From Mixophyes australis (lineage: Eukaryota; Chordata; Amphibia; Anura; Limnodynastidae), in contig JAVHZZ010000006.1 of NCBI GenBank assembly GCA_036250195.1, positions 169,776,424 to 169,840,423 of the forward strand: DNA of 64,000 bases. Reading direction: 5' to 3'. Shown piece after piece: positions 46,961 to 60,380 of the stretch (position 1 is the stretch's first letter; each line of letters begins with the position of its first letter). The notes below the pieces were generated by a model. That model searched no databases. It saw nothing but the letters and a program-made list of their open reading frames with translations, and was not told where the DNA came from. The translations under genes were made by a program, and so were the position numbers.

Positions 46961-49699
46961 CATGAATCATTAAATGAATCATGAATTGAATCATGATTCA
47001 TGAATCGAATCATGATTCATGAATCACGAATCATGAATCGAATCATGATTCATGAATCGAATCATGATTCATGAATCGAATCATGATTCATGAATCATTA
47101 AATGAATCATGAATTGAATCATGAATCATGAATTAAATCATGAATCATGAATTGAATCATGAATCATGAATTGAATCATGAATCATGAATTGAATCATGA
47201 ATTGAATCATGAATCACGAATCATGAATTGAATCATGAATCATGAATTGAATCATGAATCATGAATTGAATCATGAATCATGAATTGAATCATAAATCAT
47301 GAATCATTAAATGAATCATGATTCATGAATCATGAATCATGAATCAAATCATGATTCATGAATCATGAATCATGAATCGAATCATGATTCATAAATCATG
47401 AATCATGAATCGAATCATGATTCATGAATCGAATCATGATTCATGAATCACGAATCATGAATCGAATCATGATTCATGAATCATGAATCATGAATCGAAT
47501 CATGATTCATGAATCATGAATCATGAATCGAATCATGATTCATGAATCATGAATCATGAATCAAATCATAAATCATGAATTGAATCATGAATCATGAATC
47601 GAATCATAAATCATGAATTGAATCATAAATCATGAATCATTAAATGAATCATGAATTGAATCATGATTCATGAATCGAATCATGATTCATGAATCACGAA
47701 TCATGAATCGAATCATGATTCATGAATCGAATCATGATTCATGAATCATTAAATGAATCATGAATTGAATCATGAATCATGAATTAAATCATGAATCATG
47801 AATTGAATCATGAATCATGAATTGAATCATGAATCATGAATTGAATCATGAATCACGAATCATGAATTGAATCATGAATCATGAATTGAATCATGAATCA
47901 TGAATTGAATCATGAATCATGAATCAAATCATGATTCATGAATCATGAATCATGAATCAAATCATGATTCATGAATTTAATCATGAATTGAATCATGAAT
48001 CATGAATTGAATCATGATTTATGAATCATGAATCAAGAATTGAATCATGATTCATGAATCATGAATCATGAATCGAATCATAAATCATGATTTGAATCAT
48101 GATTCATGAATCATGAATCATGAATTGAATCATAAATCATGAATTGAATCATAAATCATGAATCATTAAATGAATCATGAATTAAATCATGAATCATGAA
48201 TTGAATCATAAATCATGAATTGAATCATAAATCATGAATCATTAAATGAATCATGAATTGAATCATGAATCATGATTCATGAATCATGAATCATGAATCG
48301 AATCATGATTCATGTATCATGAATCATGAATCGAATCATAAATCATGAATTGAATCATAAATCATGAATCATTAAATGCATCATGAATTGAATCATGAAT
48401 CATGAATTAAATCATGAATCATGAATTTAATCATGAATCATGAATTTAATCATGAATCATAATTCATGAAATGAATCATAAATTGAATCATGTATCATGA
48501 ATCATGAATTGAATCATGAATCATGAATCATAATTCATGAAATGTATCATAAATTGAATCATGTATCATGAATCATAAATTGAATCATGTATCATTAATC
48601 ATGAATTGAATCATGAATCATGAATCGAATCATGAATCATGAATTGAATCATGAATCATGAATCATAATTCATGAAATGTATCATAAATTGAATCATGTA
48701 TCATGAATCATAAATTGAATCATGTATCATTAATCATGAATTGAATCATGAATCATGAATCGAATCATGATTCATGAATCATGAATCAAGAATTGAATCA
48801 TGATTCATGAATCATGAATCATGAATCGAATCATGATTCATGAATCATGAATCATGAATCGAATCATGAATCTTGAATCATGAATTGAATCATGATTCAT
48901 GAATCATGAATCATGAATCGAATCATGAATTATGAATCATGAATCATGAATCGAATCATGATTCATGAATCATGAATCATGAATCGAATCATGAATCATG
49001 AATCGAATCATAAATCATGAATTGAATCATAAATCATGAATCATTAAATGAATCATTATTCATGAATCATGAATCATGAATCGAATCATGATTTATGAAT
49101 CATGAATCATGAATCGAATCATGATTCATGAATCGAATCATGATTCATGAATCATGAATCATGAATCGAATCATGATTCATTAATCATGAATCATAATTC
49201 GAATCATAAATCATGAATTGAATCATAAATTATGAATCATTAAATGAATCATGAATTGAATCATGATTCATGAATCGAATCATGATTCATGAATCATGAA
49301 TCATGATTCATGAATCATCAATCATGAATCGAATCATGATTCATGAATCGAATCATGATTCATGAATCATGAATCATGAATCGAATCATAAATCATGAAT
49401 TGAATCATGAATCATGAATCGAATCATAAATCATGAATTGAATCATAAATCATGAATCATTAAATGAATCATGAATTGAATCATGAATCATGAATTAAAT
49501 CATGAATCATGAATTGAATCATGAATCATGAATTGAATCATGAATCATGAATTGAATCATGAATTGAATCATGAATCACGAATCATGAATTGAATCAAGA
49601 ATCATGAATTGAATCATGAATCATGAATTGAATCATGAATCATGAATTGAATCATGAATCATGAATCATGAATTGAATCATGAATCAAATCATGATTCA

Positions 49700-51300
49700 T
49701 GAATTTAATCATGAATTAAATCATGAATCATGAATTGAATCATGATTTATGAATCATGAATTGAATCATGATTCATGAATCATGAATCATGAATCGAATC
49801 ATAAATCATGATTTGAATCATGATTCATGAATCATGAATCATGAATCGAATCATAAATCTTGAATTGAATCATAAATCATGAATCATTAAATGAATCATG
49901 AATTAAATCATGAAACATGAATTGAATCATAAATCATGAATTGAATCATAAATCATGAATCATTAAATGAATCATGAATTAAATCATGAATCATGAATCA
50001 TGAATCGAATCATGATTCATGAATCATGAATCATGAATCCAATCATGATTCATGAATCATGATTCATGAATTAAATCATGATTCATTAATCAAATCATGA
50101 TTCATGAATCATGAATCATGAATCGAATCATGATTCATGAATCATGAATCATGAATCGAATCATGAATCTTGAATCATGAATTGAATCATGATTCATGAA
50201 TCATGAATCATGAATCGAATCATGAATTATGAATCATGAATCATGAATCGAATCATGATTCATGAATCATGAATCATGAATCGAATCATGAATCATGAAT
50301 CGAATCATAAATCATGAATTGAATCATAAATCATGAATCATTAAATGAATCATGAATCATGAATCGAATCATGATTTATGAATCATGAATCATGAATCGA
50401 ATCATGATTCATGAATCATGAATCATTAAATGAATCATGATTCATGAATCATGAATCATGAATCGAATCATGATTTATGAATCATGAATCATGAATCGAA
50501 TCATGATTCATGGATCGAATCATGAATCATGAATCGAATCATGATTCATGAATCATGAATCGAATCATAAATCATGAATTGAATCATAAATCATGAATCA
50601 TTAAATGAATCATGATTCATGAATCATGAATCATGAATCGAATCATAAATCATTAATTGATTCATAAATCATGAATCATTAAATGAATGATGATTCATAA
50701 ATCATGAATCATTAAATGAATCATGATTCATGAATCATGAATCATGAATCGAATCATGATTCATAAATCATGAATCATGAATCGAATCATGATTCATGAA
50801 TCGAATCATGATTCATGAATCACGAATCATGAATCGAATCATGATTCATGAATCATGAATCATGAATCAAATCATGATTCATGAATCATGAATCATGAAT
50901 CGAATCATAAATCATGAATTGAATCATAAATCATGAATCATTAAATGAATCATGAATTGAATCATGATTCATGAATCGAATCATGATTCATGAATCATGA
51001 ATCAAGAATTGAATCATGATTCTTGAATGATGAATCATGATTCATGAATCATGAATCATGAATCGAATCATGATTCATGAATCATGAATCCAATCATGAT
51101 TCATGAATCATGATTTATGAATTAAATCATGATTCATGAATCATGAATCGAATCATGAATCTTGAATCATGAATCGAATCATGATTCATGAATCATGAAT
51201 CATGAATCGAATCATGAATCTTGAATCATGAATTGAATTATGATTCATGAATCATAATTCATGAAATGAATCATAAATTGAATCATGTATCATGAATCAT
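49700..51300 (+). repeat. ~8.5-kb-offset segmental duplication, copy A (approximate)
   Basis: Rare words recur about 8.5 kb downstream: GAAACATG at 49,913 and 58,431 (8,518), TTAAATGAAT at 50,341 and 58,852 (8,511), TGGATCG at 50,511 and 59,036 (8,525), AATTGAATTA at 51,231 and 59,843 (8,612). The first offset steps are -7 and +14, so words were lost or gained whole. The edges are estimates. Confidence 0.6.
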
Positions 51301-54210
51301 GAATTGAATCATGAATCATAATTCATGAAATGAATCATAAATTGAATCATGTATCATGAATCATAAATTGAATCATGTATCATGAATCATGAATTGAATC
51401 ATGAATCATGAATTGAATCATGAATCATGAATTCAATCATGAATCATGAATTCAATCATGAATCATGAATTATGAATTGAATCATGAATCTTGATTCATG
51501 AATTGAATCATGATTCATGAATCATGAATCAAGAATTGAATCATGATTCATGAATCATGAATCATGAATCGAATCATAAATTATGAATCATGAATCATGA
51601 ATCGAATCATGATTCATGAATCATGAATCATGAATCCAATCATGAATCTTGAATCATGAATTGAATCATGATTCATGAATCATGAATCATGAATCGAATC
51701 ATAAATTATGAATCATGAATCATGAATCGAATCAAGATTCATGAATTAAATCATGATTCATTAATCAAATCATGATTCATGAATCATGAATCATGAATCG
51801 AATCATGAATCTTGAATCATGAATTGAATCATGATTCATGAATCATGAATCATGAATCGAATCATAAATTATGAATCATGAATCATGAATCGAATGATGA
51901 TTCATGAATCATGAATCATGAATCGAATCATGAATCATGAATCGAATCATAAATCATGAATTGAATCATAAATCATGAATCATTAAATGAATCATGATTT
52001 ATGAATCATGAATCATGAATCGAATCATGATTCATGAATCATGAATCATGAATCGAATCATGATTCATGAATCATGAATCATGAATCGAATCATGATTCA
52101 TGAATCGAATCATGAATCGAATCATGATTCATGAATCACGAATCATGGATCGAATCATGATTCATGAATCGAATCATGATTCATGAATCACGAATCATGG
52201 ATCGAATCATGATTCATGAATCATGAATCATGAATCGAATCATAAATCATGAATTGAATCATAAATCATGAATCATTAAATGAATCATGATTCATGAATC
52301 ATGAATCATGAATCGAATCATGATTCATGAATCATGAATCATGAATCGAATCATGATTCATAAATCATGAATCATGAATCGAATCATGATTCATGAATCG
52401 AATCATGATTCATAAATCGAATCATGATTCATGAATCACGAATCATGAATCGAATCATGATTCATGATACATGAATCATGAATCGAATCATGAATCATGA
52501 ATTGAATCATGAATCATGAATCATGAATTGAATCATGAATCATGAATCATGAATTGAATCATGAATCATGAATTAAATCATGAATCATGAATCATGAATT
52601 GAATCATGAATCATGAATTGAATCATGAATTGAATCATGAATCACGAATCATGAATTGAATTATGAATCATGAATTGAATCATGAATCATGAATTGAATC
52701 ATGAATCATGAATTGAATCATGAATCATGAATCATGAATTGAATCATGAATCATGAATCATGAATTGAATCATGAATCATGAATCATGAATCAAATCATG
52801 ATTCATGAATTTAATCATGAATTGAATCATGAATCATGAATTGAATCATGATTTATGAATCATGAATCAAGAATTGAATCATGATTCATGAATCATGAAT
52901 CATGAATCGAATCATAAATCATGATTTGAATCATGATTCATGAATCATGAATCATGAATCGAATCATAAATCATGAATCATTAAATGAATCATGTATTAA
53001 ATCATGAATCATGAATTGAATCATAAATCATGAATTGAATCATAAATCATGAATCATTAAATGAATCATGAATTGAATCATGAATCATGATTCATGAATC
53101 ATGAATCATGAATCGAATCATGATTCATGTATCATGAATCGAATCATAAATCATGAATTGAATCATAAATCATGAATCATTAAATGCATCATGAATTGAA
53201 TCATGAATCATGAATTAAATCATGAATCATGAATTTAATCATGAATCATGAATCATGAATCGAATCATGAATCTTGAATCATGAATTGAATAATGATTCA
53301 TGAATCATGAGTCATGAATCGAATCATGAATTATGAATCATGAATCATGAATCGAATCATGATTCATGAATCATGAATCATGAATCGAATCATGAATCAT
53401 GAATCGAATCATAAATCATGAATTGAATCATAAATCATGAATCATTAAATGAATCATTATTCATGAATCATGAATCATGAATCGAATCATGATTTATGAA
53501 TCATGAATCATGATTTATGAATCATGAATCATGAATCGAATCATGATTCATGAATCGAATCATGATTCATGAATCACGAATCATGAATCGAGTCATGATT
53601 CATGAATCATGAATCGAATCATGATTCATGAATCATGAATCATGAATCGAATCATAAATCATGAATTGAATCATAAATTATGAATCATTAAATGAATCAT
53701 GAATTGAATCATGATTCATGAATCGAATCATGATTCATTAATCGAATCATGATTCATGAATCGAATCATGATTCATGAATCATGAATCATGAATCGAATC
53801 ATAAATCATGAATTGAATCATAAATCATGAATCATTAAATGAATCATGAATTGAATCATGAATCATGAATTAAATCATGAATCATGAATTGAATCATGAA
53901 TCATGAATTGAATCATGAATCATGAATTGAATCATGAATTGAATCATGAATCACGAATCATGAATTGAATCATGAATCATGAATTGAATCATGAATCATG
54001 AATTGAATCATGAATCATGAATCATGAATTGAATCATGAATCATGAATCATGAATCAAATCATGATTCATGAATTTAATCATGAATTGAATCATGAATCA
54101 TGAATTGAATCATGATTTATGAATCATGAATCAAGAATTGAATCATGATTCATGAATCATGAATCATGAATCAAATCATAAATCATGATTTGAATCATGA
54201 TTCATGAATC

Positions 54211-54460
54211 ATGAATCATGAATCGAATCATAAATCATGAATTGAATCCTAAATCATGAATCATTAAATGAATCATGAATTAAATCATGAATCATGAATT
54301 GAATCATAAATCATGAATTGAATCATAAATCATGAAACATTAAATGAATCATGAATTGAATCATGAATCATGATTCATGAATCATGAATCATGAATCGAA
54401 TCATGATTCATGTATCATGAATCATGAATCGAATCATAAATCATGAATTGAATCATAAAT
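54211..54460 (+). repeat. 250-bp segment duplicated at exactly 7,500 bp, copy B
   Basis: Second copy of 46,711-46,960. Just after it, near 54,460-54,475, the word order breaks (GATGAATATTAAATGC), which looks like a small deletion joint. Confidence 0.7.
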
Positions 54461-55189
54461 GATGAATATTAAATGCATCATGAATTGAATCATGAATCAT
54501 GAATTAAATCATGAATCATGAATTTAATCATGAATCATGAATTGAATCATGAATCATGAATCATAATTCATGAAATGAATCATAAATTGAATCATGTATC
54601 ATGAATCATGAATTGAATCATGAATCATGAATCATAATTCATGAAATGAATCATAAATTGAATCATGTATCATGAATCATAAATTGAATCATGTATCATG
54701 AATCATGAATTGAATCATGAATCATGAATTGAATTATGAATTGAATCATGAATCACGAATCATGAATTGAATCATGAATCATGAATCGAATCATGATTCA
54801 TGAATCATGAATCATGAATCATGATTCATGAATTAAATCATGATTCATGAATCGAATCATGATTCATGAATTAAATCATGATTCATTAATCAAATCATGA
54901 TTCATGAATCATGAATCATGAATCGAATCATGATTCATGAATCATGAATCATGAATCGAATCATGAATCTTGAATCATGAATTGAATCATGATTCATGAA
55001 TCATGAATCATGAATCGAATCATGAATTATGAATCATGAATCATGAATCGAATCATGAATCGAATCATAAATCATGAATTGAATCATAAATCATGAATCA
55101 TTAAATGAATCATGATTCATGAATCATGAATCATGAATCGAATCATGATTTATGAATCATGAATCATGAATCGAATCATGATTCATGAA

Positions 55190-55670
55190 TAATGAATCAT
55201 GAATTGAATCATGAATCATGAAATAAATCATGAATCGAATCATGATTTATGAATCATGAATCATGAATTTAATCATGATTCATGATTCATGAATCATGAA
55301 TTGAATCATAAATCATGAATTGAATCATGAGTCATGAATTAAATCATGAATCATGAATTGAATCATGAATCATGAATCATGAAATGAATCATGCATTGAA
55401 TCATGAATCATGAATCATGAATCGAATCATGAATCATGGATCATGAATTGAATCAGGAATCATGAATCATGAATCGAATTAATGAATCATGAAATGAATC
55501 ATGATTCATGAATCATGAATTGAATCATGAATCATGAATTGAATCATGAGTCATGAATTGAATCATGAATCATGAGTCATGAATCATGAATCATGAATCA
55601 TGAATCGAATCATTATTCATGAATCGAATCATGATTCATGATTAAAATCATGATTCGTGAATCATGAATC
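55190..55670. repeat. Most irregular stretch of the array
   Basis: The usual 33- and 19-base composites break down here. Uncommon words cluster: GAATAAT, GCATTG, GGATCAT, CAGGAATC, GAATTAATG, GATTAAAATC and three GAGTCAT (near 55,328, 55,547, 55,573). I see no copy of it elsewhere in the window. It may be an old, unhomogenised remnant or a joint between array domains. Confidence 0.6.
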
Positions 55671-58199
55671 ATGAATCGAATCATGATTCATGAATCGAAT
55701 CATGATTCATGAATCATGAATAATGAATCGAATGATGATTCATGAATCATGAATCATGAATCGAATCATGATTCATGAATCATGAATCATGATTCATGAA
55801 TCGAATCATGAATCATGAATCATGAATCGAATCATGATTCATGAATCATGAATCATGAATCAAATCATGATTCATAAATCATGAATAATGAATCGAATCA
55901 TAATTCATGAATCGAATCATGATTCATGAATCGAATCATGATTCATAAATCGAATCATGATTCATGAATCATGAATCTTGAATCGAATCATGATTCATGA
56001 ATCATGAATCATGAATCGAATCATGATTCATGAATCATGAATCATGAATCGAATCATGATTCATGAATCGAATCATGATTCATGAATCATGAATCATGAA
56101 TCAAATCATGATTCATGAATCATGAATCGAATCATGATTCATAAATCATGAATCATGAATCGAATCATGATTCATGAATCGAATCATGATTCATGAATCA
56201 CGAATCATGAATCGAATCATGATTCATGAATCATGAATCATGAATCGAATCATGATTCATGAATCATGAATCATGAATCAAATCATAAATCATGAATTGA
56301 ATCATGAATCATGAATCGAATCATAAATCATGAACTGAATCATAAATCATGAATCATTAAATGAATCATGAATTGAATCATGATTCATGAATCGAATCAT
56401 GATTCATGAATCACGAATCATGAATCGAATCATGATTCATGAATCGAATCATGATTCATGAATCATTAAATGAATCATGAATTGAATCATGAATCATGAA
56501 TTAAATCATGAATCATGAATTGAATCATGAATCATGAATTGAATCATGAATCATGAATTGAATCATGAATTGAATCATGAATCACGAATCATGAATTGAA
56601 TCATGAATCATGAATTGAATCATGAATCATGAATTGAATCATGAATCATGAATTGAATCATGAATCATGAATCAAATCATGATTCATGAATCATGAATCA
56701 TGAATCAAATCATGATTCATGAATTTAATCATGAATTGAATCATGAATCATGAATTGAATCATGATTTATGAATCATGAATCAAGAATTGAATCATGATT
56801 CATGAATCATGAATCATGAATCGAATCATAAATCATGATTTGAATCATGATTCATGAATCATGAATCATGAATTGAATCATAAATCATGAATTGAATCAT
56901 AAATCATGAATCATTAAATGAATCATGAATTAAATCATGAATCATGAATTGAATCATAAATCATGAATTGAATCATAAATCATGAATCATTAAATGAATC
57001 ATGAATTGAATCATGAATCATGATTCATGAATCATGAATCATGAATCAAATCATGATTCATGTATCATGAATCATGAATCGAATCATAAATCATGAATTG
57101 AATCATAAATCATGAATCATTAAATGCATCATGAATTGAATCATGAATCATGAATTAAATCATGAATCATGAATTTAATCATGAATCATGAATTTAATCA
57201 TGAATCATAATTCATGAAATGAATCATAAATTGAATCATGTATCATGAATCATGAATTGAATCATGAATCATGAATCATAAATTGAATCATGTATCATGA
57301 ATCATAAATTGAATCATGTATCATGAATCATGAATTGAATCATGAATCATGAATCGAATGATGATTCATGAATCATGAATCAAGAATTGAATCATGATTC
57401 ATGAATCATAAATCATGAATCGAATCATGATTCATGAATCATGAATCATGAATCGAATCATGAATCTTGAATCATGAATTGAATCATGATTCATGAATCA
57501 TGAATCATGAATCGAATCATGAATTATGAATCATGAATCATGAATCGAATCATGAATCATGAATCGAATCATAAATCATGAATTGAATCATAAATCATGA
57601 ATCATTAAATGAATCATTATTCATGAATCATGAATCATGAATCGAATCATGATTTATGAATCATGAATCATGAATCGAATCATGATTCATGAATCGAATC
57701 ATGATTCATGAATCACGAATCATGAATCGAATCATGATTCATGAATCATGAATCATGAATCGAATCATGATTCATGAATCATGAATCATAATTCGAATCA
57801 TAAATCATGAATTGAATCATAAATTATGAATCATTAAATGAATCATGAATCATGAATCATGATTCATGAATCATCAATCATGAATCGAATCATGATTCAT
57901 GAATCGAATCATGATTCATGAATCATGAATCATGAATCGAATCATAAATCATGAATTGAATCTTAAATCATGAATCATTAAATGAATCATGAATTGAATC
58001 ATGAATCATGAATTAAATCATGAATCATGAATTGAATCATGAATCATGAATTGAATCATGAATCATGAATTGAATCATGAATTGAATCATGAATCACGAA
58101 TCATGAATTGAATCATGAATCATGAATTGAATCATGAATCATGAATTGAATCATGAATCATGAATTGAATCATGAATCATGAATCATGAATTGAATCAT

Positions 58200-59910
58200 G
58201 AATCAAATCATGATTCATGAATTTAATCATGAATTAAATCATGAATCATGAATTGAATCATGATTTATGAATCATGAATTGAATCATGATTCATGAATCA
58301 TGAATCATGAATCGAATCATAAATCATGATTTGAATCATGATTCATGAATCATGAATCATGAATCGAATCATAAATCTTGAATTGAATCATAAATCATGA
58401 ATCATTAAATGAATCATGAATTAAATCATGAAACATGAATTGAATCATAAATCATGAATTGAATCATAAATCATGAATCATTAAATGAATCATGAATTAA
58501 ATCATGAATCATGAATCATGAATCCAATCATGATTCATGAATCATGAATCCAATCATGATTCATGAATCATGATTCATGAATTAAATCATGATTCATTAA
58601 TCAAATCATGATTCATGAATCATGAATCATGAATCGAATCATGATTCATGAATCATGAATCATGAATCGAATCATGAATCTTGAATCATGAATTGAATCA
58701 TGATTCATGAATCATGAATCATGAATCGAATCATGAATTATGAATCATGAATCATGAATCGAATCATGATTCATGAATCATGAATCATGAATCGAATCAT
58801 GAATCATGAATCGAATCATAAATCATGAATTGAATCATAAATCATGAATCATTAAATGAATCATGATTCATGAATCATGAATCATGAATCGAATCATGAT
58901 TTATGAATCATGACTCATGAATCGAATCATGATTCATGAATCATGAATCATTAAATGAATCATGATTCATGAATCATGAATCATGAATCGAATCATGATT
59001 TATGAATCATGAATCATGAATCGAATCATGATTCATGGATCGAATCATGATTCATGAATCGAATCATGATTCATGAATCACGAATCATGGATCGAATCAT
59101 GATTCATGAATCGAATCATGATTCATGAATCACGAATCATGGATCGAATCATGAATCATGAATCGAATCATGATTCATGAATCATGAATCGAATCATAAA
59201 TCATGAATTGAATCATAAATCATGAATCATTAAATGAATCATGATTCATAAATCATGAATCATTAAATGAATCATGATTCATGAATCATGAATCATGAAT
59301 CGAATCATGATTCATAAATCATGAATCATGAATCGAATCATGATTCATGAATCGAATCATAATTCATGAATCACGAATCATGAATCGAATCATGATTCAT
59401 GAATCATGAATCATGATTCATGAATCACGAATCATGAATCGAATCATGATTCATGAATCATGAATCATGAATCAAATCATGATTCATGAATCATGAATCA
59501 TGAATCGAATCATAAATCATGAATTGAATCATAAATCATGAATCATTAAATGAATCATGAATTGAATCATGATTCATGAATCGAATCATGATTCATGAAT
59601 CATGAATCAAGAATTGAATCATGATTCTTGAATCATGAATCATGATTCATGAATCATGAATCATGAATCGAATCATGATTCATGAATCATGAATCATGAA
59701 TTCAATTATGATTCATGAATCATGATTCATGAATTAAATCATGATTCATGAATCATGAATCGAATCATGAATCTTGAATCATGAATCGAATCATGATTCA
59801 TGAATCATGAATCATGAATCGAATCATGAATCTTGAATCATGAATTGAATTATGATTCATGAATCATAATTCATGAAATGAATCATAAATTGAATCATGT
59901 ATCATGAATC
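58200..59910 (+). repeat. ~8.5-kb-offset segmental duplication, copy B (approximate)
   Basis: Paralogue of about 49.7-51.3 kb, with similarity continuing through the SINE region. The 51.3-kb copy has no SINE at the matching place (51,363-51,379), so the SINE probably entered this copy after the two separated. Confidence 0.6.
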
Positions 59911-59981
59911 ATGAATTGAATCATGAATCATGAATCATAATTCATGAAATGAATCATAAATTGAATCATGTATCATGAATC

Positions 59982-59998
59982 ATAAATGGAATCATGTA
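59982..59998 (+). repeat. Left target-site duplication of the SINE
   Basis: ATAAATGGAATCATGTA abuts the SINE start and is repeated after its tail with one mismatch (G at 59,988 against T at 60,370). The word is itself part of the array: copies lie at 59,956-59,972 and 60,390-60,406. Exact length is therefore uncertain. Confidence 0.65.
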
Positions 59999-60001
59999 CA
60001 G

Positions 60002-60012
60002 TGGCCTAGTGG
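60002..60012 (+). promoter_or_regulatory. Pol III A box of the SINE head
   Basis: TGGCCTAGTGG followed by TTAGC fits the tRNA-type A box (TRGYNNARNNG). It lies near the element's start, as expected for an internal RNA polymerase III promoter. About 33 bases separate it from the B box, which is normal tRNA spacing. Confidence 0.75.
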
Positions 60013-60045
60013 TTAGCACATCTGCCTCACAGCACTGGGGTCATG

Positions 60046-60056
60046 AGTTCAATTCC
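60046..60056 (+). promoter_or_regulatory. Pol III B box of the SINE head
   Basis: AGTTCAATTCC matches the B box consensus GGTTCGAATCC except for three positions. The CG of the consensus reads CA here, consistent with CpG decay in an old or methylated copy. Promoter strength is probably reduced; that is inference. Confidence 0.7.
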
Positions 60057-60070
60057 CAACCATGGCCTTA

Positions 60071-60155
60071 TCTGTGTGGAGTTTGTATGTTCTCCCTGTG
60101 TTTGCGTGGGTTTCCTCCGGGTGCTCCGGTTTCCTCCCACACTCCAAAAACATAC
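60071..60155 (+). other. Conserved SINE core, V-SINE-like
   Basis: This stretch contains the blocks GTGTGGAGTTTGTATGTTC, GCGTGGGTTTCCTCCGGG and GCTCCGGTTTCCTCCCAC. I recall the same wording, with small changes, in tRNA-derived SINEs of fish and frogs that share a central domain. Assignment to the V-SINE superfamily is from memory. It holds most of the element's remaining CpG sites. Confidence 0.6.
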
Positions 60156-60190
60156 TGGTAGGTTAATTGGCTGAAATCAAATTGACCCTA

Positions 60191-60236
60191 GTCTCTCCCT
60201 CTCTCCCTCTCTGCCTGTCTGTGTGTGAGTGTGTGT
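60191..60236 (+). repeat. CT-rich then TG-rich simple repeat within the SINE
   Basis: A pyrimidine run of CTCTCC units passes into CTGCCTGTCTG and then GTGTGTGAGTGTGTG. It separates the core from the 3' tail. It is likely length-polymorphic between copies of the family. Confidence 0.85.
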
Positions 60237-60251
60237 CTATAGTAGGGAATT

Positions 60252-60336
60252 TAGACTGTAAGCTCCAATGGGGCAGGGACTGATGTGAATGAGTTCTCTG
60301 TACAGCGCTGCGGAATTAGTGGCGCTATATAAATAA
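60252..60336 (+). other. SINE 3' tail resembling an L2-clade LINE end
   Basis: The tail contains GACTGTAAGCTCC, GGGGCAGGGACTG, TGTACAGCGCTGCGGAA and GGCGCTATATAAATAAAT. This order (a TGTAAGCTC block, a GGCAGGGAC block, then GTACAGCGCTG before AATAAAT) is typical of tails shared by L2-type LINEs and their SINEs, including MIR-like elements. By analogy it is where the partner reverse transcriptase binds. The family link is from memory. Confidence 0.6.
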
Positions 60337-60365
60337 ATGATGATGATGATGATGATGATGATGAT
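60337..60365 (+). repeat. (ATG)9 terminal microsatellite of the SINE
   Basis: Nine ATG triplets (60,337-60,363) plus AT follow AAATAA. Short tandem repeats at the 3' end are usual for SINEs mobilised by L2-type LINEs, in place of a poly-A tail. The last AT overlaps the start of the flanking direct repeat, so the exact 3' junction is uncertain by 2-3 bases. Confidence 0.9.
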
Positions 60366-60380
60366 AAATTGAATCATGTA
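60364..60380 (+). repeat. Right target-site duplication of the SINE
   Basis: ATAAATTGAATCATGTA follows the ATG run and pairs with 59,982-59,998. This right copy has the usual array spelling; the left copy carries the private G. Confidence 0.65.

Larger units (their letters stand above)
1..59998. repeat. Satellite array of 7-base and 5-base words (main part)
   Basis: Every line of this stretch can be read as a string of two words: GAATCAT (7 bases) with one-base variants, and GAATC or GAATT (5 bases). The words combine into composites of 12, 19, 26 and 33 bases, that is one to four 7-mers followed by one 5-mer. The commonest has four 7-mers, the second being GATTCAT, then GAATC. G+C is about 28-30 percent from word composition, and the + strand has more A than T. 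The array starts before base 1. In the 33-base composite all three frames of both strands meet TGA, so it does not code. I find no gene, RNA gene or unrelated DNA inside. It is a satellite whose family name I do not recognise. Higher-order blocks are listed separately. Confidence 0.97.
59999..60363 (+). mobile_element. tRNA-derived SINE, V-SINE-like core, L2-like tail (frog type)
   Basis: This is the only non-satellite DNA in the window. In order it shows a tRNA-like head with A and B boxes (about 59,999-60,065), a conserved core (about 60,071-60,155), a CT- then TG-rich linker (60,191-60,236), a 3' region ending in AATAAAT (60,252-60,338) and an ATG triplet run. Such elements are non-autonomous: RNA polymerase III transcribes them, and a partner LINE recognises the shared 3' tail and reverse-transcribes them. 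From memory, near-identical elements are abundant in frog genomes, and the core resembles the V-SINE superfamily (zebrafish DANA and shark HE1 types). The head begins at CAGTGGCC, which looks a few bases short of the full 5' end as I remember it. Orientation is + from box order and tail. The class call is firm; the family name is not. Confidence 0.88.

Noticed and set aside
1..59998. Possible long open reading frames in the repeat
   Set aside because: Seven is not a multiple of three, so runs of 7-mers pass through every phase and meet TGA about every 21 bases in each frame on both strands. The 33-base composite, which would keep frame, has TGA in all six frames. Any short open stretch is a by-product of word order.
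60002..60075. A functional tRNA gene
   Set aside because: A and B boxes are present, but the stretch is the head of a SINE. The B box has three departures from consensus and I could not form a full cloverleaf with an acceptor stem.
60331..60338. AATAAA as a polyadenylation signal of a gene
   Set aside because: It is the normal end of the SINE's LINE-like tail. There is no gene upstream.
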